15,008 nt of DNA from an uncultured Clostridia bacterium (GTDB lineage: Bacteria; Bacillota; Clostridia; Christensenellales; Aristaeellaceae), in contig CALGBY010000132.1 of the NCBI GenBank assembly GCA_937886445.1, positions 1 through 15,008 on the forward strand, read 5' to 3'. Position numbers and translations under genes: made by a program. Every line of letters starts with the position of its first letter. The stretch's first letter is position 1. Of the stretch, positions 6,906 to 13,417 are shown piece by piece. Under the pieces are notes generated by a model. It searched no databases and was not told the origin of the DNA. It saw only the letters and a program-made list of their open reading frames with translations.

Positions 6906-7455
6906 TCTCTTTCCCTTATAATGCTGACGGAATGATTTTTCCGGTGCGGAAATCCTGCACAAAATGCGCCCGCATCAGAGCCTACCTCATTAATCAGTGT
7001 TTCCCTAGGTATACTATATCATATTTGTAGCAGCTCTGCCATTGCCATAACCCAGCCCCACGATTTTCCTCAGAAAATCATCGCCTGCTCAGTTTGTACT
7101 GTTGTCTGTATTTCATTAAGGAATGTTTTGCAGTGCAAAGAGTAGCTTGATGATAGCATGCACCTTTATTTCTGTCAAGTTCGGCCCGTCAGCTTATCAG
7201 AACCACCCACCCGGCAGATATTTCCGCTGCGCTTCCGGCATATTGTCAAACAGTTTCGGACAGTCTTTCCGGCCGATTCCGCCGAGCTGCGGATCAGAAA
7301 GCTCCTATGCAAAATAACGCGGTTGTGGTAATATATAAGCATCGCTAAGAAACGGCGAGAATCAAGATCCCCGGAGCGGAACACCTCAGCGCTTCGCTTG
7401 CAGAACGGAACATATACTTTTGTCTTTATTTCCCCGTTGATTCAGGAGGTCCCGC
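6906..7455. other. Gene-poor interval of about 550 bases
   Basis: No convincing gene was found. There are two small perfect hairpins: TTTCCG-GTG-CGGAAA (6938-6952) and GATTTTC-CTCA-GAAAATC (7062-7079). Neither is followed by a proper T-run, so termination of the preceding gene pair is not clearly explained. On the minus strand a short protein-like frame (7014-7085, containing FLRKIVGLGYGNGRAA and ending at a TAG) may be the tail of a lost gene. Other open frames here have odd composition and no ribosome site. The last bases hold the ribosome site of the next gene. Confidence 0.4.
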
Positions 7456-8949
7456 ATGCAAAAGCAACAGAAAATTTCCGGAAAACTGATCCTGACAGCT
7501 GTTGTGCAGCTGCTGGCGGCAGCGCTGCTGACCTGGCTGACGGAACTGATCTGCGATCATTTTCTGCAGGATCTCCTGTCCGCCTATGAATGGTTCGGCA
7601 GCCTGATTTTTGTGATCTGCGGCCTGTTTCTGGGGCTGCCGGGCGTTGTCGGCTGCAGCCTGACCTACTTCGTTTTGTCGCTGGGCGTTTACCAGCCCGG
7701 GCTTGCCGCCGTGTTCGCGATCGCCAAGCTTCCGGTCGCGTTGGCTGCATTCCTGGGCAGAAAGGAAGCGGGCTGCCTCGACACGATGCGGGATGTGCTG
7801 GTCTATATGGGCATCTGCCTGGCCGGCTGCCTTGTCTCCTTCTTCTGTCAATGCTACTACAGCACCGGCGCGTTTGTCAGTGTGCTGGGCGTGCAGGATC
7901 TGTATACCAGCCTCAATCTGCTGTCCAGTAACTTCTGCAGCGTCGCTTTTTTCGGGATCCCGCTGTGCGCGCTGATCTTCCGGCTGCTGGGCCGGAGAAC
8001 GCCGGAGGTGGGCCGGAACGAAAAGGCCCAGGTGCGGGCGATGCTGCTGGTGCTGCCCGCGTTTCTGGCGGCGTCCCTGTTCTGCTTTATCCGCTGCCTG
8101 CCAGATTCCGTCGCTTCCGAGGAATGCTGGTGCAAGGTGTTCATCTATACCGCGGCGATGGAGATCTCCATGATGCTGATTGAGTATTTCCTGATCCGCT
8201 GGAAAAAGAAGACGCTGATCGGCGTTCTGGCCCTTCAGCTGGTCTGCATCATCTGGGGGATCTTCGCGAAGGATCCGATGGAATCCCTGCTGATCGTCGG
8301 CGCTGCCACTGTCTATGTCCTGATCCGGATCCTGTGCTTTGAACGGCTGGAAAGGAAGCTCGGGGAGAGCAAAGTTCTGCGGATCGGCCTGGCGGCGGCC
8401 AATACGATCTGTATGCTGCTGATGATCCTGTCCAACGCACTGACGGACGCCATTCTGGTACTGCCTCTGGCAGATGGAACGGAACCCTACACCATTATTC
8501 TCGGCGCACCGGTCCAGGACGGAAAGGCCAGCGATATCCTCGTCAACCGGATGGATACCGCGGAGGTCTGGGCCAGACAGAACCCGGATACCATGATCTT
8601 CATTACCGGCGGTACCAAGGCGGAAGCAGGCGGCGTTTCCGAAGCGGATATGATCGGTCAGCGGCTGATCGATTCCGGCGTCCGGCCGGAACGAATCGTC
8701 TATGAACGGAACGCGACCACCACGCTGGAGAATTTTCAGAATATCCGGCAGATATTTCTGGACGAGGGGCTGGACACGGAAGCCCGGGTGACTTTGCTGT
8801 CCAGTGAGTTCCACTATGTCCGTTCCACGATGCTGGCTGCGCAGGCGGGATTCCATCACCTGACCTATGTCCGCACGGGCTGGGATTTCTTCTCAAATAT
8901 CCTCTGGAGCTTCCGGGAAGCCGCTGTTCTGATCCCGCTGCTTTTCTGA
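7456..8949 (+). CDS. Polytopic membrane protein with C-terminal DUF218 (SanA/ElyC/YdcF-like) domain
   Basis: AGGAGG lies 7 bases before the ATG; the product is 497 residues. The first ~340 residues hold about nine to ten hydrophobic segments. The early ones (glycine-rich, LIFVICGLFLGLPGVVG) recall substrate-binding membrane subunits or MASE-like sensor domains, but I cannot assign them. The C-terminal domain (about 345-490) is DUF218: TIILGAPVQDGKAS, LVNRMDTA, FITGGTK, the SEADM segment near 394, and the ATTTLENF signature near 420. Members such as ElyC and SanA act in cell-envelope (peptidoglycan or lipid-carrier) homeostasis. The usual protein has one or two membrane helices and about 200-260 residues, so this is a much enlarged form. 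It appears to be a single-gene unit. Confidence 0.85.
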   Translation: MQKQQKISGKLILTAVVQLLAAALLTWLTELICDHFLQDLLSAYEWFGSLIFVICGLFLGLPGVVGCSLTYFVLSLGVYQPGLAAVFAIAKLPVALAAFLGRKEAGCLDTMRDVLVYMGICLAGCLVSFFCQCYYSTGAFVSVLGVQDLYTSLNLLSSNFCSVAFFGIPLCALIFRLLGRRTPEVGRNEKAQVRAMLLVLPAFLAASLFCFIRCLPDSVASEECWCKVFIYTAAMEISMMLIEYFLIRWKKKTLIGVLALQLVCIIWGIFAKDPMESLLIVGAATVYVLIRILCFERLERKLGESKVLRIGLAAANTICMLLMILSNALTDAILVLPLADGTEPYTIILGAPVQDGKASDILVNRMDTAEVWARQNPDTMIFITGGTKAEAGGVSEADMIGQRLIDSGVRPERIVYERNATTTLENFQNIRQIFLDEGLDTEARVTLLSSEFHYVRSTMLAAQAGFHHLTYVRTGWDFFSNILWSFREAAVLIPLLF

Positions 8950-9044
8950 GAACAACGCAACTATTCAGTTCTGCCGGTATTCCACAAGCTTCAAAGCAGT
9001 CCCTTGCCGCAGCGAAAAACAGGCATCAAAACAGGAGATGATGA

Positions 9045-9314
9045 ACGCCCCTTGTAGATCCTGAAACAGATATCCCCGCACGTTTGGACGCAGGCACATC
9101 AATTTTGAATGTGGCGGGTGGAATTGAAACATCGGAGATTGTTAGAAGGATCCGAAAGGATTTTCCGGAGGTTCCAATCATTGCTTCCGGAGGGAAAACC
9201 GGAGCTGACATAGAAAAAACAATACAAGCCGGTGCGAACGCGATTACATATACTCCTCCAACTTCTGGCGAATTATTCAAACAGATGATGTCGAAGTATC
9301 GTGAACAAGAATAA
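9045..9314 (+). pseudogene. C-terminal fragment of a phosphate-binding TIM-barrel enzyme (KDPG-aldolase-like)
   Basis: An open frame from about 9045 reads PLVDPETDIPARLDAGTSIL, then NVAGG, IVRRIRKDFPEVPIIASGG and later IQAGANAITYTPP before the stop at 9312-9314. The alternation of strand, helix, VPIIASGG and AGANAITYTPP is the last two to three beta-alpha units of a TIM barrel with its phosphate-binding loops, as in KDPG aldolase-like and related 'hydrolase' proteins of about 230 residues. Only the last ~90 residues are here. The only in-frame start (TTG at 9084) has no ribosome site and lies inside the fold, so this is a remnant. Upstream (8950-9044) nothing matches the missing part. Confidence 0.65.
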
Positions 9315-9326
9315 GGACTGGCTCGT

Positions 9327-9356
9327 TTGACAGGCGCTAATGCCTTGCTATATAAT
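9327..9356 (+). promoter_or_regulatory. Perfect consensus promoter upstream of a dead SHOCT-like gene
   Basis: TTGACA (9327-9332) and TATAAT (9351-9356), both perfect, are separated by 18 bases. The spacer contains TAATGCCTT (9338-9346), which recurs at 9612-9620 and, inverted, at 9641-9649. Transcription would start near 9363 and run into the degenerate gene that follows. Confidence 0.65.
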
Positions 9357-9394
9357 GCTTTTGAGAACTGAAACAATAAAAGAAGGGCTTTCCC

Positions 9395-9633
9395 ATGCAA
9401 AATACTATAGTAACTCCAGATATGGGGTGACCTATCATGATTTTTGAGGATAACTCCGCGTGAAATCAGCTTTCGCCCAAGGAAATGAAAAGAAGTCCTA
9501 ACTGAAACAGGTAAAGACACTAAGCGGCTTTCTTGAGTGTGGCGCTATCAGCAAAGAGCAGTATGACAAACCACTCAATAATCTTACGGAGGAGATGAGG
9601 ATGGGACAGCATAATGCCTTTCCTGCACAATAG
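9395..9633 (+). pseudogene. Frame-shifted remnant of a small SHOCT-like protein
   Basis: A ribosome site (AGAAGGG, 9381-9387) precedes ATG 9395, but the frame stops after 11 codons. Pieces of protein-like sequence then follow in different frames (FEDNSA; QLSPKEMKRSPN; LTETGKDTK). They end in one frame from 9502 to the stop at 9631-9633 that contains LSGFLECGAISKEQYDKPLN and then NLTEEM. That last piece has the pattern of a SHOCT domain, a short C-terminal helix pair (L..L...G.IS.EEY...L..L) found at the ends of many bacterial proteins. Several stops and frame shifts mean the gene is dead, although its promoter is intact. Confidence 0.5.
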
Positions 9634-9649
9634 AAACCGTAAGGCATTA
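9612..9649. repeat. Perfect 9-bp inverted repeat
   Basis: TAATGCCTT (9612-9620) and AAGGCATTA (9641-9649) face each other across 20 bases at the end of the SHOCT-like remnant. The same 9-mer also lies in the spacer of the promoter at 9327-9356. It is too widely spaced, and lacks a T-run, to be a convincing terminator. Confidence 0.35.
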
Positions 9650-9681
9650 GTCGCAAAAATGCACAATAACAGAAAATTATC

Positions 9682-10083
9682 TTGGAGGGGCTGAAATGGT
9701 TGAAGAAAAGATCCGGCAGCTATAGTCTGCCTGTTTGCGAAGCAGAGGAGCGATACAACTTCCTCCTGCACCAGCGAATGTCTCGGTTCGTTGCCGAAGA
9801 TCACTTTGGAATGACGGACAGCGCTGTACTCAGCGCAATTGAGTGCCACACGACTCTTTACGCCAACGCAACACCCTATGACATGGCGCTGTTCATTGCT
9901 GACAAGCTGGCGTGGGATCAACAGGGCATACCGCCTTATGACGAAGCTGTCCGGCACGCTCTGGATCACTCTCTGGAAGCAGCCTGTCTGGCGTACATGG
10001 AAGACACTATGACTTCCGGGCGAATGCTGTGTCCCCATACTAACTGGACGCTTGCGTATGACTGGCTGACACAGAAGCCATAA
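9682..10083 (+). pseudogene. N-terminally truncated HD-domain phosphohydrolase (YqeK-like)
   Basis: The frame encodes the C-terminal ~130 residues of an HD-family protein resembling YqeK, a diadenosine tetraphosphatase. Visible parts are LLHQRMSRFVAEDHFGMTD, AIECHTTL and FIADKLAWD, the last holding the fourth metal-ligand aspartate. The closing helices end in NWTLAYDW. The first metal-binding histidine and the HD doublet are missing: the frame opens at about 9670 and the sequence before that is unrelated. TTG at 9682 is the only nearby in-frame start and sits on top of a GGAGGGG ribosome-like sequence. That sequence better serves ATG 9696, which is out of frame and stops after 9 codons. A complete small gene is possible but unlikely; without the HD doublet it could not be an active hydrolase. 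Confidence 0.6.
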
Positions 10084-10208
10084 ATCTGTCGTCGTCATAT
10101 CCAACAAAGATTAACCTACGGTTGATACCGCGCGTTTCAGCTTCAACAAGTATGTAATTGTCCCGATCTGCTTGATGTGCTATGCTTAAAGCCAAGGAGG
10201 AATATGCT

Positions 10209-10955
10209 ATGTTTACACAGGAGCTTTTCGGGAAAAGGCTGAAGGAATTCCGTACACGTATGCAGCTGACGCAAAAGGATGTTGCCACGCGGATCGGGGT
10301 TTCAGTGCAAGCGCTTTACAAGTGGGAAAACGGAAACTGTCTGCCAGATGTGTATCACCTGAAGCTGCTGTCACAGGTTCTAAAGGTGTCTGCAGATCAG
10401 CTGCTGGCTGATGATGATATCCAGGAAGAACGAATCGTCGAAAGTATCCGAATTGGCGAGGCTGTCTTTGATGTCGTAGACAAGCCGGCAATGGTTCTGG
10501 CAGGACGTATTATCCACGCCAAGGACTTCGATAGCATGGACGACTTTGACAAAGCCATCGAAGAGGCAGCCGCTCATGAAGACATGATCTATTCGCATTT
10601 GACGGATGTCGTTTATCCCATCAGCGATATTCGCCTCAGCGTCAACTTCTGGCGCGAGGAAAGCCTTCGGGCTTATGGTTTCGTGCGGGAGGTAGCAAAC
10701 GGTCAGCAAGCAGAGGGTGTAGATATATTTCATGTGCCTGCCTCACTTTATATCCGGGCGTATACGGATAGGGCAAGTGCGCAGCTTCTGCTGAAGGAGC
10801 AATGTGAGACATGGGAGCTGTTCGCGTACATCAGAAACTACCTGATGCCAAGTCATGGTTTTCGGATGGCTGAGAACGGAGCCCAGGAGTTGGAAGTGTT
10901 CGACACTTCCAAGCATGAAACTGGCTATGTGTACATGCCAGTGATGCGTTGCTGA
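10209..10955 (+). CDS. XRE-family transcriptional regulator with GyrI-like effector-binding domain
   Basis: The start is ATG 10209, 8 bases after AAGGAGG; an in-frame ATG at 10182 has no ribosome site and would include this one. The 248-residue product has an N-terminal helix-turn-helix (about residues 8-62: LKEFRTRMQLTQKDVATRIG, then VSVQALYKWENG). A short linker (about 63-90) follows. The C-terminal part (about 140-247: GFVREVANG, FHVPASLYIRAYTD, ETWELFAYIRNYL, YVYMPV) resembles the GyrI-like/AraC effector-binding fold that senses small hydrophobic compounds, as in BmrR and Rob. This pairing suggests a ligand-responsive repressor or activator. A weak promoter-like pair (TTGTCC/TATGCT, 17 apart) lies just before it. 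The palindrome at 11018-11047 downstream may be its operator; that is inference. Confidence 0.8.
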   Translation: MFTQELFGKRLKEFRTRMQLTQKDVATRIGVSVQALYKWENGNCLPDVYHLKLLSQVLKVSADQLLADDDIQEERIVESIRIGEAVFDVVDKPAMVLAGRIIHAKDFDSMDDFDKAIEEAAAHEDMIYSHLTDVVYPISDIRLSVNFWREESLRAYGFVREVANGQQAEGVDIFHVPASLYIRAYTDRASAQLLLKEQCETWELFAYIRNYLMPSHGFRMAENGAQELEVFDTSKHETGYVYMPVMRC

Positions 10956-11017
10956 TTCATACCGGGTGCGCACCTTGCGCTGGGCCATCCAATAGGGGCG
11001 CGCAGCATCCCTGTTGG

Positions 11018-11047
11018 CACACGACTTTGCTTGCAAAGTGTAGTGTG
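11018..11047. promoter_or_regulatory. Palindrome upstream of the SdpI-like/VOC genes (possible operator)
   Basis: ACTTTGC-TT-GCAAAGT (11024-11039) is a perfect 7-bp palindrome, framed by CACAC (11018-11022) and GTGTG (11043-11047). It lies 63 bases after the XRE regulator's stop codon and directly before the SdpI-like remnant. Its size and position suit a dimeric HTH operator. It could instead be a hairpin in the transcript; there is no T-run to make it a terminator. Confidence 0.4.
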
Positions 11048-11058
11048 TTATACCTTTT

Positions 11059-11292
11059 GTGAGCTATATGCTTGGAATCAGGCTTCCATGGACGCTCCAC
11101 AGTGAAGATAACTGGGAAAAAACGCATCGTATAGCAGGCCATGTATGGATGATATGCGGATTCTGTATGATCATCGCCAGCCTATTGTCATATCGTCGTA
11201 TTACATTCCTTGTCCTTATTGCATGTATGGTTCTGATTCCGACGGTTTACTCCTGTTTTTATTACAAGAAGAATGAAGGAGGTACAAAATGA
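11059..11292 (+). pseudogene. C-terminal half of an SdpI-family membrane protein
   Basis: The frame (GTG 11059) reads VSYMLGIRLPWTLHSEDNW followed by EKTHRIAG, the hallmark GIR-PWTL-SE-W-THR signature of the SdpI family. Two hydrophobic helices (about 30-48 and 50-67) follow. SdpI is the polytopic immunity protein and signal receptor against the SdpC killing peptide in Bacillus subtilis, and family members have about 200 residues. Here only about 77 are left: the frame is closed by a TAG at 11041 and the N-terminal helices are absent. The stop overlaps the start of the next gene (ATGA at 11289-11292), so translation was coupled to it. It may be dead, or a shortened functional form. Confidence 0.6.
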
Positions 11293-11774
11293 GATTTTCA
11301 ACAACATTACTTGCTGTTCGGGACATGAATCGTTCTCTTGCGTTTTATAAAACCTTCTTTGATCAGGACGTTGTGTGTGATCTGGGATGGAACAAGACAT
11401 TAACCTGCGGTCTTGCTCTTCAGTTGCATTTTGATAAACTATGCGGTTTCTCCGAAGATAAAATGCAATTTGGCACACATAATATGGAACTATATTTTGA
11501 AACAGAAGAACTGGATGCTTTTCTTGAGCTTTTGGCTGCGCATCCGGAAGTGAAACGCCTTCATGACATAAAAAAACATGAATGGAAGCAGCGGGTCGTT
11601 CGCATTTATGACCCGGATGGGCACATTATCGAGGTTGGAGAAAGTATGGAGAGTGTTGCTTTTCGGGAATTTTCGAAAGGTTATTCCGTACAGGAGACTG
11701 CAGAGTTGATTCAGCACCCGACAGAACTTGTAGAAAAATGGTATGAGCATTACTTGACGAAGAAGGGGAATTGA
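11289..11774 (+). CDS. VOC-superfamily (glyoxalase/bleomycin-resistance fold) protein
   Basis: The 161-residue protein begins with the classic VOC opening (FSTTLLAVRDMNRSLAFYKT). It continues with paired beta-alpha-beta-beta-beta units: LALQLHFDK, HNMELYFETEELDAFL and VVRIYDPDGHIIEVGES, where Glu in IIEVGE is the expected metal ligand. About 40 extra residues at the C-terminus (GYSVQETAELIQHPTELVEK) look like a small helical pair. The VOC fold serves glyoxalases, dioxygenases, fosfomycin or bleomycin resistance and simple binding proteins; the ligand cannot be predicted. GGAGG stands 6 bases before the ATG, and the start overlaps the stop of the SdpI-like fragment. The gene is intact, in contrast to the genes on either side. 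Confidence 0.8.
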   Translation: MRFSTTLLAVRDMNRSLAFYKTFFDQDVVCDLGWNKTLTCGLALQLHFDKLCGFSEDKMQFGTHNMELYFETEELDAFLELLAAHPEVKRLHDIKKHEWKQRVVRIYDPDGHIIEVGESMESVAFREFSKGYSVQETAELIQHPTELVEKWYEHYLTKKGN

Positions 11775-11779
11775 GGCTT

Positions 11780-12125
11780 ATGAGTATTTCGATTATCCCC
11801 TATCTTGGTTTCAACTGCAATTGCAAGGAAACAGTTGACAGGTATATCAGCGTGTTCAGCGGACAGGTATAATTCATCTCCTCTTTGGGGAAAGAGAAAT
11901 GGTGATGCCACCTCCGGATGGGGAAAGGTCATGCATGCGGAGTTCGATCTCGGCAGCACACAGATGGACGCAAGCGATCCACCGTTCCGGGTTATCAATG
12001 ATGGTGCCGTAAGGCTGATGATTCGCCTGGACAGTAAAGAGGAAGTATTGAAGGCTGTGGAAATGGACTCATATTGCCACCGCACAAGGTACCGGATGGT
12101 CCATACTGACATGCTTGTTCTATGA
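11780..12125 (+). pseudogene. Degenerate PhnB-like VOC protein
   Basis: ATG 11780 lies 5 bases after the previous stop and begins MSISIIPYLGFNCNCKETVD, the usual opening of PhnB-like (3-demethylubiquinone methyltransferase-type) VOC proteins. The frame hits TAA at 11870-11872. Family sequence resumes in another frame with WGKVMHAEFDLGSTQMDASD and LMIRLDSKEEVLKAVE, but the final part expected in PhnB-like proteins is missing or scrambled before the stop at 12123-12125. At least one frame shift and one internal loss are needed to explain this. Two neighbouring VOC genes, one intact and one dead, suggest an old tandem arrangement. Confidence 0.7.
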
Positions 12126-12422
12126 TTATTGTATGTTTTTCTTGCGTTAGAAATTGACGTTTTTTATTAGAGTTTTTCTAACGCATGGGCATTTGCCATT
12201 AGGTTTTGTGGCGGTACTATTGCCAATTGAGCCAGACGAAAAGAATTGATATAAGGTCTGTTTTTGAGTAATAGAAGGTATCTCCATCTTCCCATACAGA
12301 ATACTTGTTTCTTTTTTTTGTATCGTCAATTATGACTGTTATACAAGATCATTTTTAGTTATCGTCCACTCTCTCATAATGATACCCTGTCAGGAATGTC
12401 CCCTTAACTCCGTCCCCGGTTG
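12126..12422. other. A/T-rich interval with a 10-bp inverted repeat
   Basis: GCGTTAGAAA (12144-12153) and TTTCTAACGC (12175-12184) form a perfect 10-bp stem with a 21-base loop rich in T. It follows the plus-strand PhnB remnant and could end its transcript, although the T-run lies inside the loop. Near 12398-12418 the words TGTCCCCTTAACTCCGTCCCC resemble the GGGGACGG.../...GTCCCC words often seen at ends of small Clostridia mobile repeats. A 60-codon minus-strand frame (12147-12329) uses a TTG start with no ribosome site and I do not accept it. No gene is supported. Confidence 0.4.
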
Positions 12423-13235
12423 TCACTCCATATTTTCCTTAACAATTTCAAGCGCCTCATTGAGAAAAGCTTCGATACTCTCGCGCTCGTCAAAACACTT
12501 CTTGACCTTGTCCATTATACTCTCGTCTGTCCCATGCAAAGGCTCATAGAACTGCGGATACGCCTTATTATCATATAGCGTAAACTTTCGCACTTCGGGC
12601 TCATTCAGTGTCGGATCTACCACAATTTCCTGTAAGTACCAAAGCGGCTCAGGCCACACCGGATCCGGCAAAGTAACACCTTTCATCTCACACAACTTCT
12701 CGTAAAAAATCATGTGATTGATTTCGTGAACCGCCCCTGAGAATACGCGCTCCTCATCCTGGTATGAGACAAAAAAACACTTGTCCTGCGAACTGCGTGG
12801 ATAGAAAGGGATGTAGCCTACATAGCAAATTATCTCCGGCTGACTTTCCTTCCACTCGTAGTGAAAAAGCGCACAGGAAGCCTCTATAAACTGCGGAATA
12901 AATGAATCATACTTCTCAGTGAAATATTGAATTCTCTGTCGAATTTCTGCCTCATTGTCAGCGAGACGCTTAAAGACTGCTAGCCTTATAGCCATGTCAC
13001 TCTCCGCCTCGTCTTCTATCTCTACGACTTCCTTAAGCTCAGGATACAGGGCAATTGTCTTATCATAGAACGGCCTTGTCGTATTCTTTTGCTTGTCGCG
13101 ACTCAAAAAATTCTTTATAAATCTTGCATTATCTTCCGGATCAATCGGAAGAACCCTAACCCTTGGAATAAACACTATCCTATCCCCTCTCAAAAATGTT
13201 CCATATCCTTTCGGAATTCCAGGCCTTTGATTCAT
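12423..13235 (-). CDS. Uncharacterised HExxH metallopeptidase-like protein
   Basis: The 270-residue protein carries a zincin motif, VHEINHMIFYEK (His170, Glu171, His174). A likely third zinc ligand is Glu203 in LWYLQEIVVDPTL, 29 residues on, which is the gluzincin arrangement. A helical region (about 75-125) and a strand-rich segment (133-162) precede the motif. The C-terminal acidic helices (about 235-270) are highly charged. There is no signal peptide or membrane helix, so it is probably cytosolic. I do not recognise a named family. The start at 13235 has AAGGAAGG about 14 bases upstream, which is far, and both site and start lie within hairpins, so initiation may be regulated. The codon usage is more A/T-rich than in the left half of the window. 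Confidence 0.65.
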   Translation of the reverse strand: MNQRPGIPKGYGTFLRGDRIVFIPRVRVLPIDPEDNARFIKNFLSRDKQKNTTRPFYDKTIALYPELKEVVEIEDEAESDMAIRLAVFKRLADNEAEIRQRIQYFTEKYDSFIPQFIEASCALFHYEWKESQPEIICYVGYIPFYPRSSQDKCFFVSYQDEERVFSGAVHEINHMIFYEKLCEMKGVTLPDPVWPEPLWYLQEIVVDPTLNEPEVRKFTLYDNKAYPQFYEPLHGTDESIMDKVKKCFDERESIEAFLNEALEIVKENME

Positions 13236-13250
13236 AAGTGATCAAGGGCC
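13222..13250 (-). promoter_or_regulatory. Hairpin enclosing the start codon of the metallopeptidase-like gene
   Basis: In the minus-strand transcript GGCCCTTGAT (13250-13241) can pair with ATCAAAGGCC (13231-13222) with one mismatch. The loop contains the ATG at 13235. The purine-rich ribosome site lies immediately upstream. This is a plausible translational control element. Confidence 0.4.
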
Positions 13251-13253
13251 TTC

Positions 13254-13320
13254 CTTTTTGCGTCCCTCACACGATTCTGCATACATATGCAGAATTTTTT
13301 GTGAGAAAATCGCAAAAAAG
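13254..13320. repeat. 67-bp composite palindrome
   Basis: Three nested arm pairs share one centre. The inner pair is ATTCTGCATA (13274-13283) with TATGCAGAAT (13286-13295), a perfect 10 bp. The middle pair is CTCACA (13266-13271) with TGTGAG (13300-13305). The outer pair is CTTTTTGCG (13254-13262) with CGCAAAAAAG (13311-13320), where one extra A is bulged. On the plus strand the inner stem is followed by a T-run, so it could end plus-strand transcripts. On the minus strand it forms a long leader hairpin whose last bases touch the ribosome site of the metallopeptidase-like gene. Confidence 0.7.
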
Positions 13321-13331
13321 CACTTGACAAA

Positions 13332-13412
13332 ACCGCAAAAATTTGCGGTCGCCTTTGGCGACCAATCGAGAAGAAATGTGACCCGCGCGACCGGATACAC
13401 CATCTCGATTGG
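13332..13412. repeat. Three overlapping perfect palindromes
   Basis: ACCGCAAA-AA-TTTGCGGT (13332-13349) overlaps by three bases with GGTCGCC-TTT-GGCGACC (13347-13363). That in turn overlaps by two bases with the long-range pair CCAATCGAGA (13362-13371) and TCTCGATTGG (13403-13412). Because arms are shared, the first two stems compete, like a terminator/antiterminator pair. The loop of the last stem (13372-13402) is GC-rich and unstructured. The array starts 6 bases after the stop codon of the downstream-listed acetyltransferase (minus strand). Confidence 0.7.
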
Positions 13413-13417
13413 AGGCC

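Noticed and set aside
7123..7317. 64-codon plus-strand frame in the gene-poor gap
   Set aside because: It has no ribosome site, unusual Ser/Pro/Cys-rich composition and no motif.
7426..8859. Minus-strand open frame of 477 codons, rich in Gln, Asp and His
   Set aside because: It is the antisense shadow of the DUF218 membrane protein gene, has no ribosome site, and shows the composition typical of antisense frames in GC-rich genes.
12144..12184. GTTAG/CTAAC inverted repeat as an integron attC site, considered because the region carries many small genes
   Set aside because: In attC the CTAAC arm comes first; here the order is reversed, the last core base does not fit, and no other copies lie between the small genes.
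4002..12186. 13-base word TTTTCTAACGCAT shared by 4002-4014 and 12174-12186 as possible attachment sites
   Set aside because: A 13-base match is expected about once by chance in a window of this size, and no integrase or other attachment-site feature supports it.
12147..12329. 60-codon minus-strand frame
   Set aside because: It has a TTG start, no ribosome site, low-complexity composition and no recognisable motif.
13324..13353. TTGACA at 13324 as a plus-strand promoter
   Set aside because: No -10 box lies at a suitable distance and no plus-strand gene follows; the word belongs to the palindrome region.
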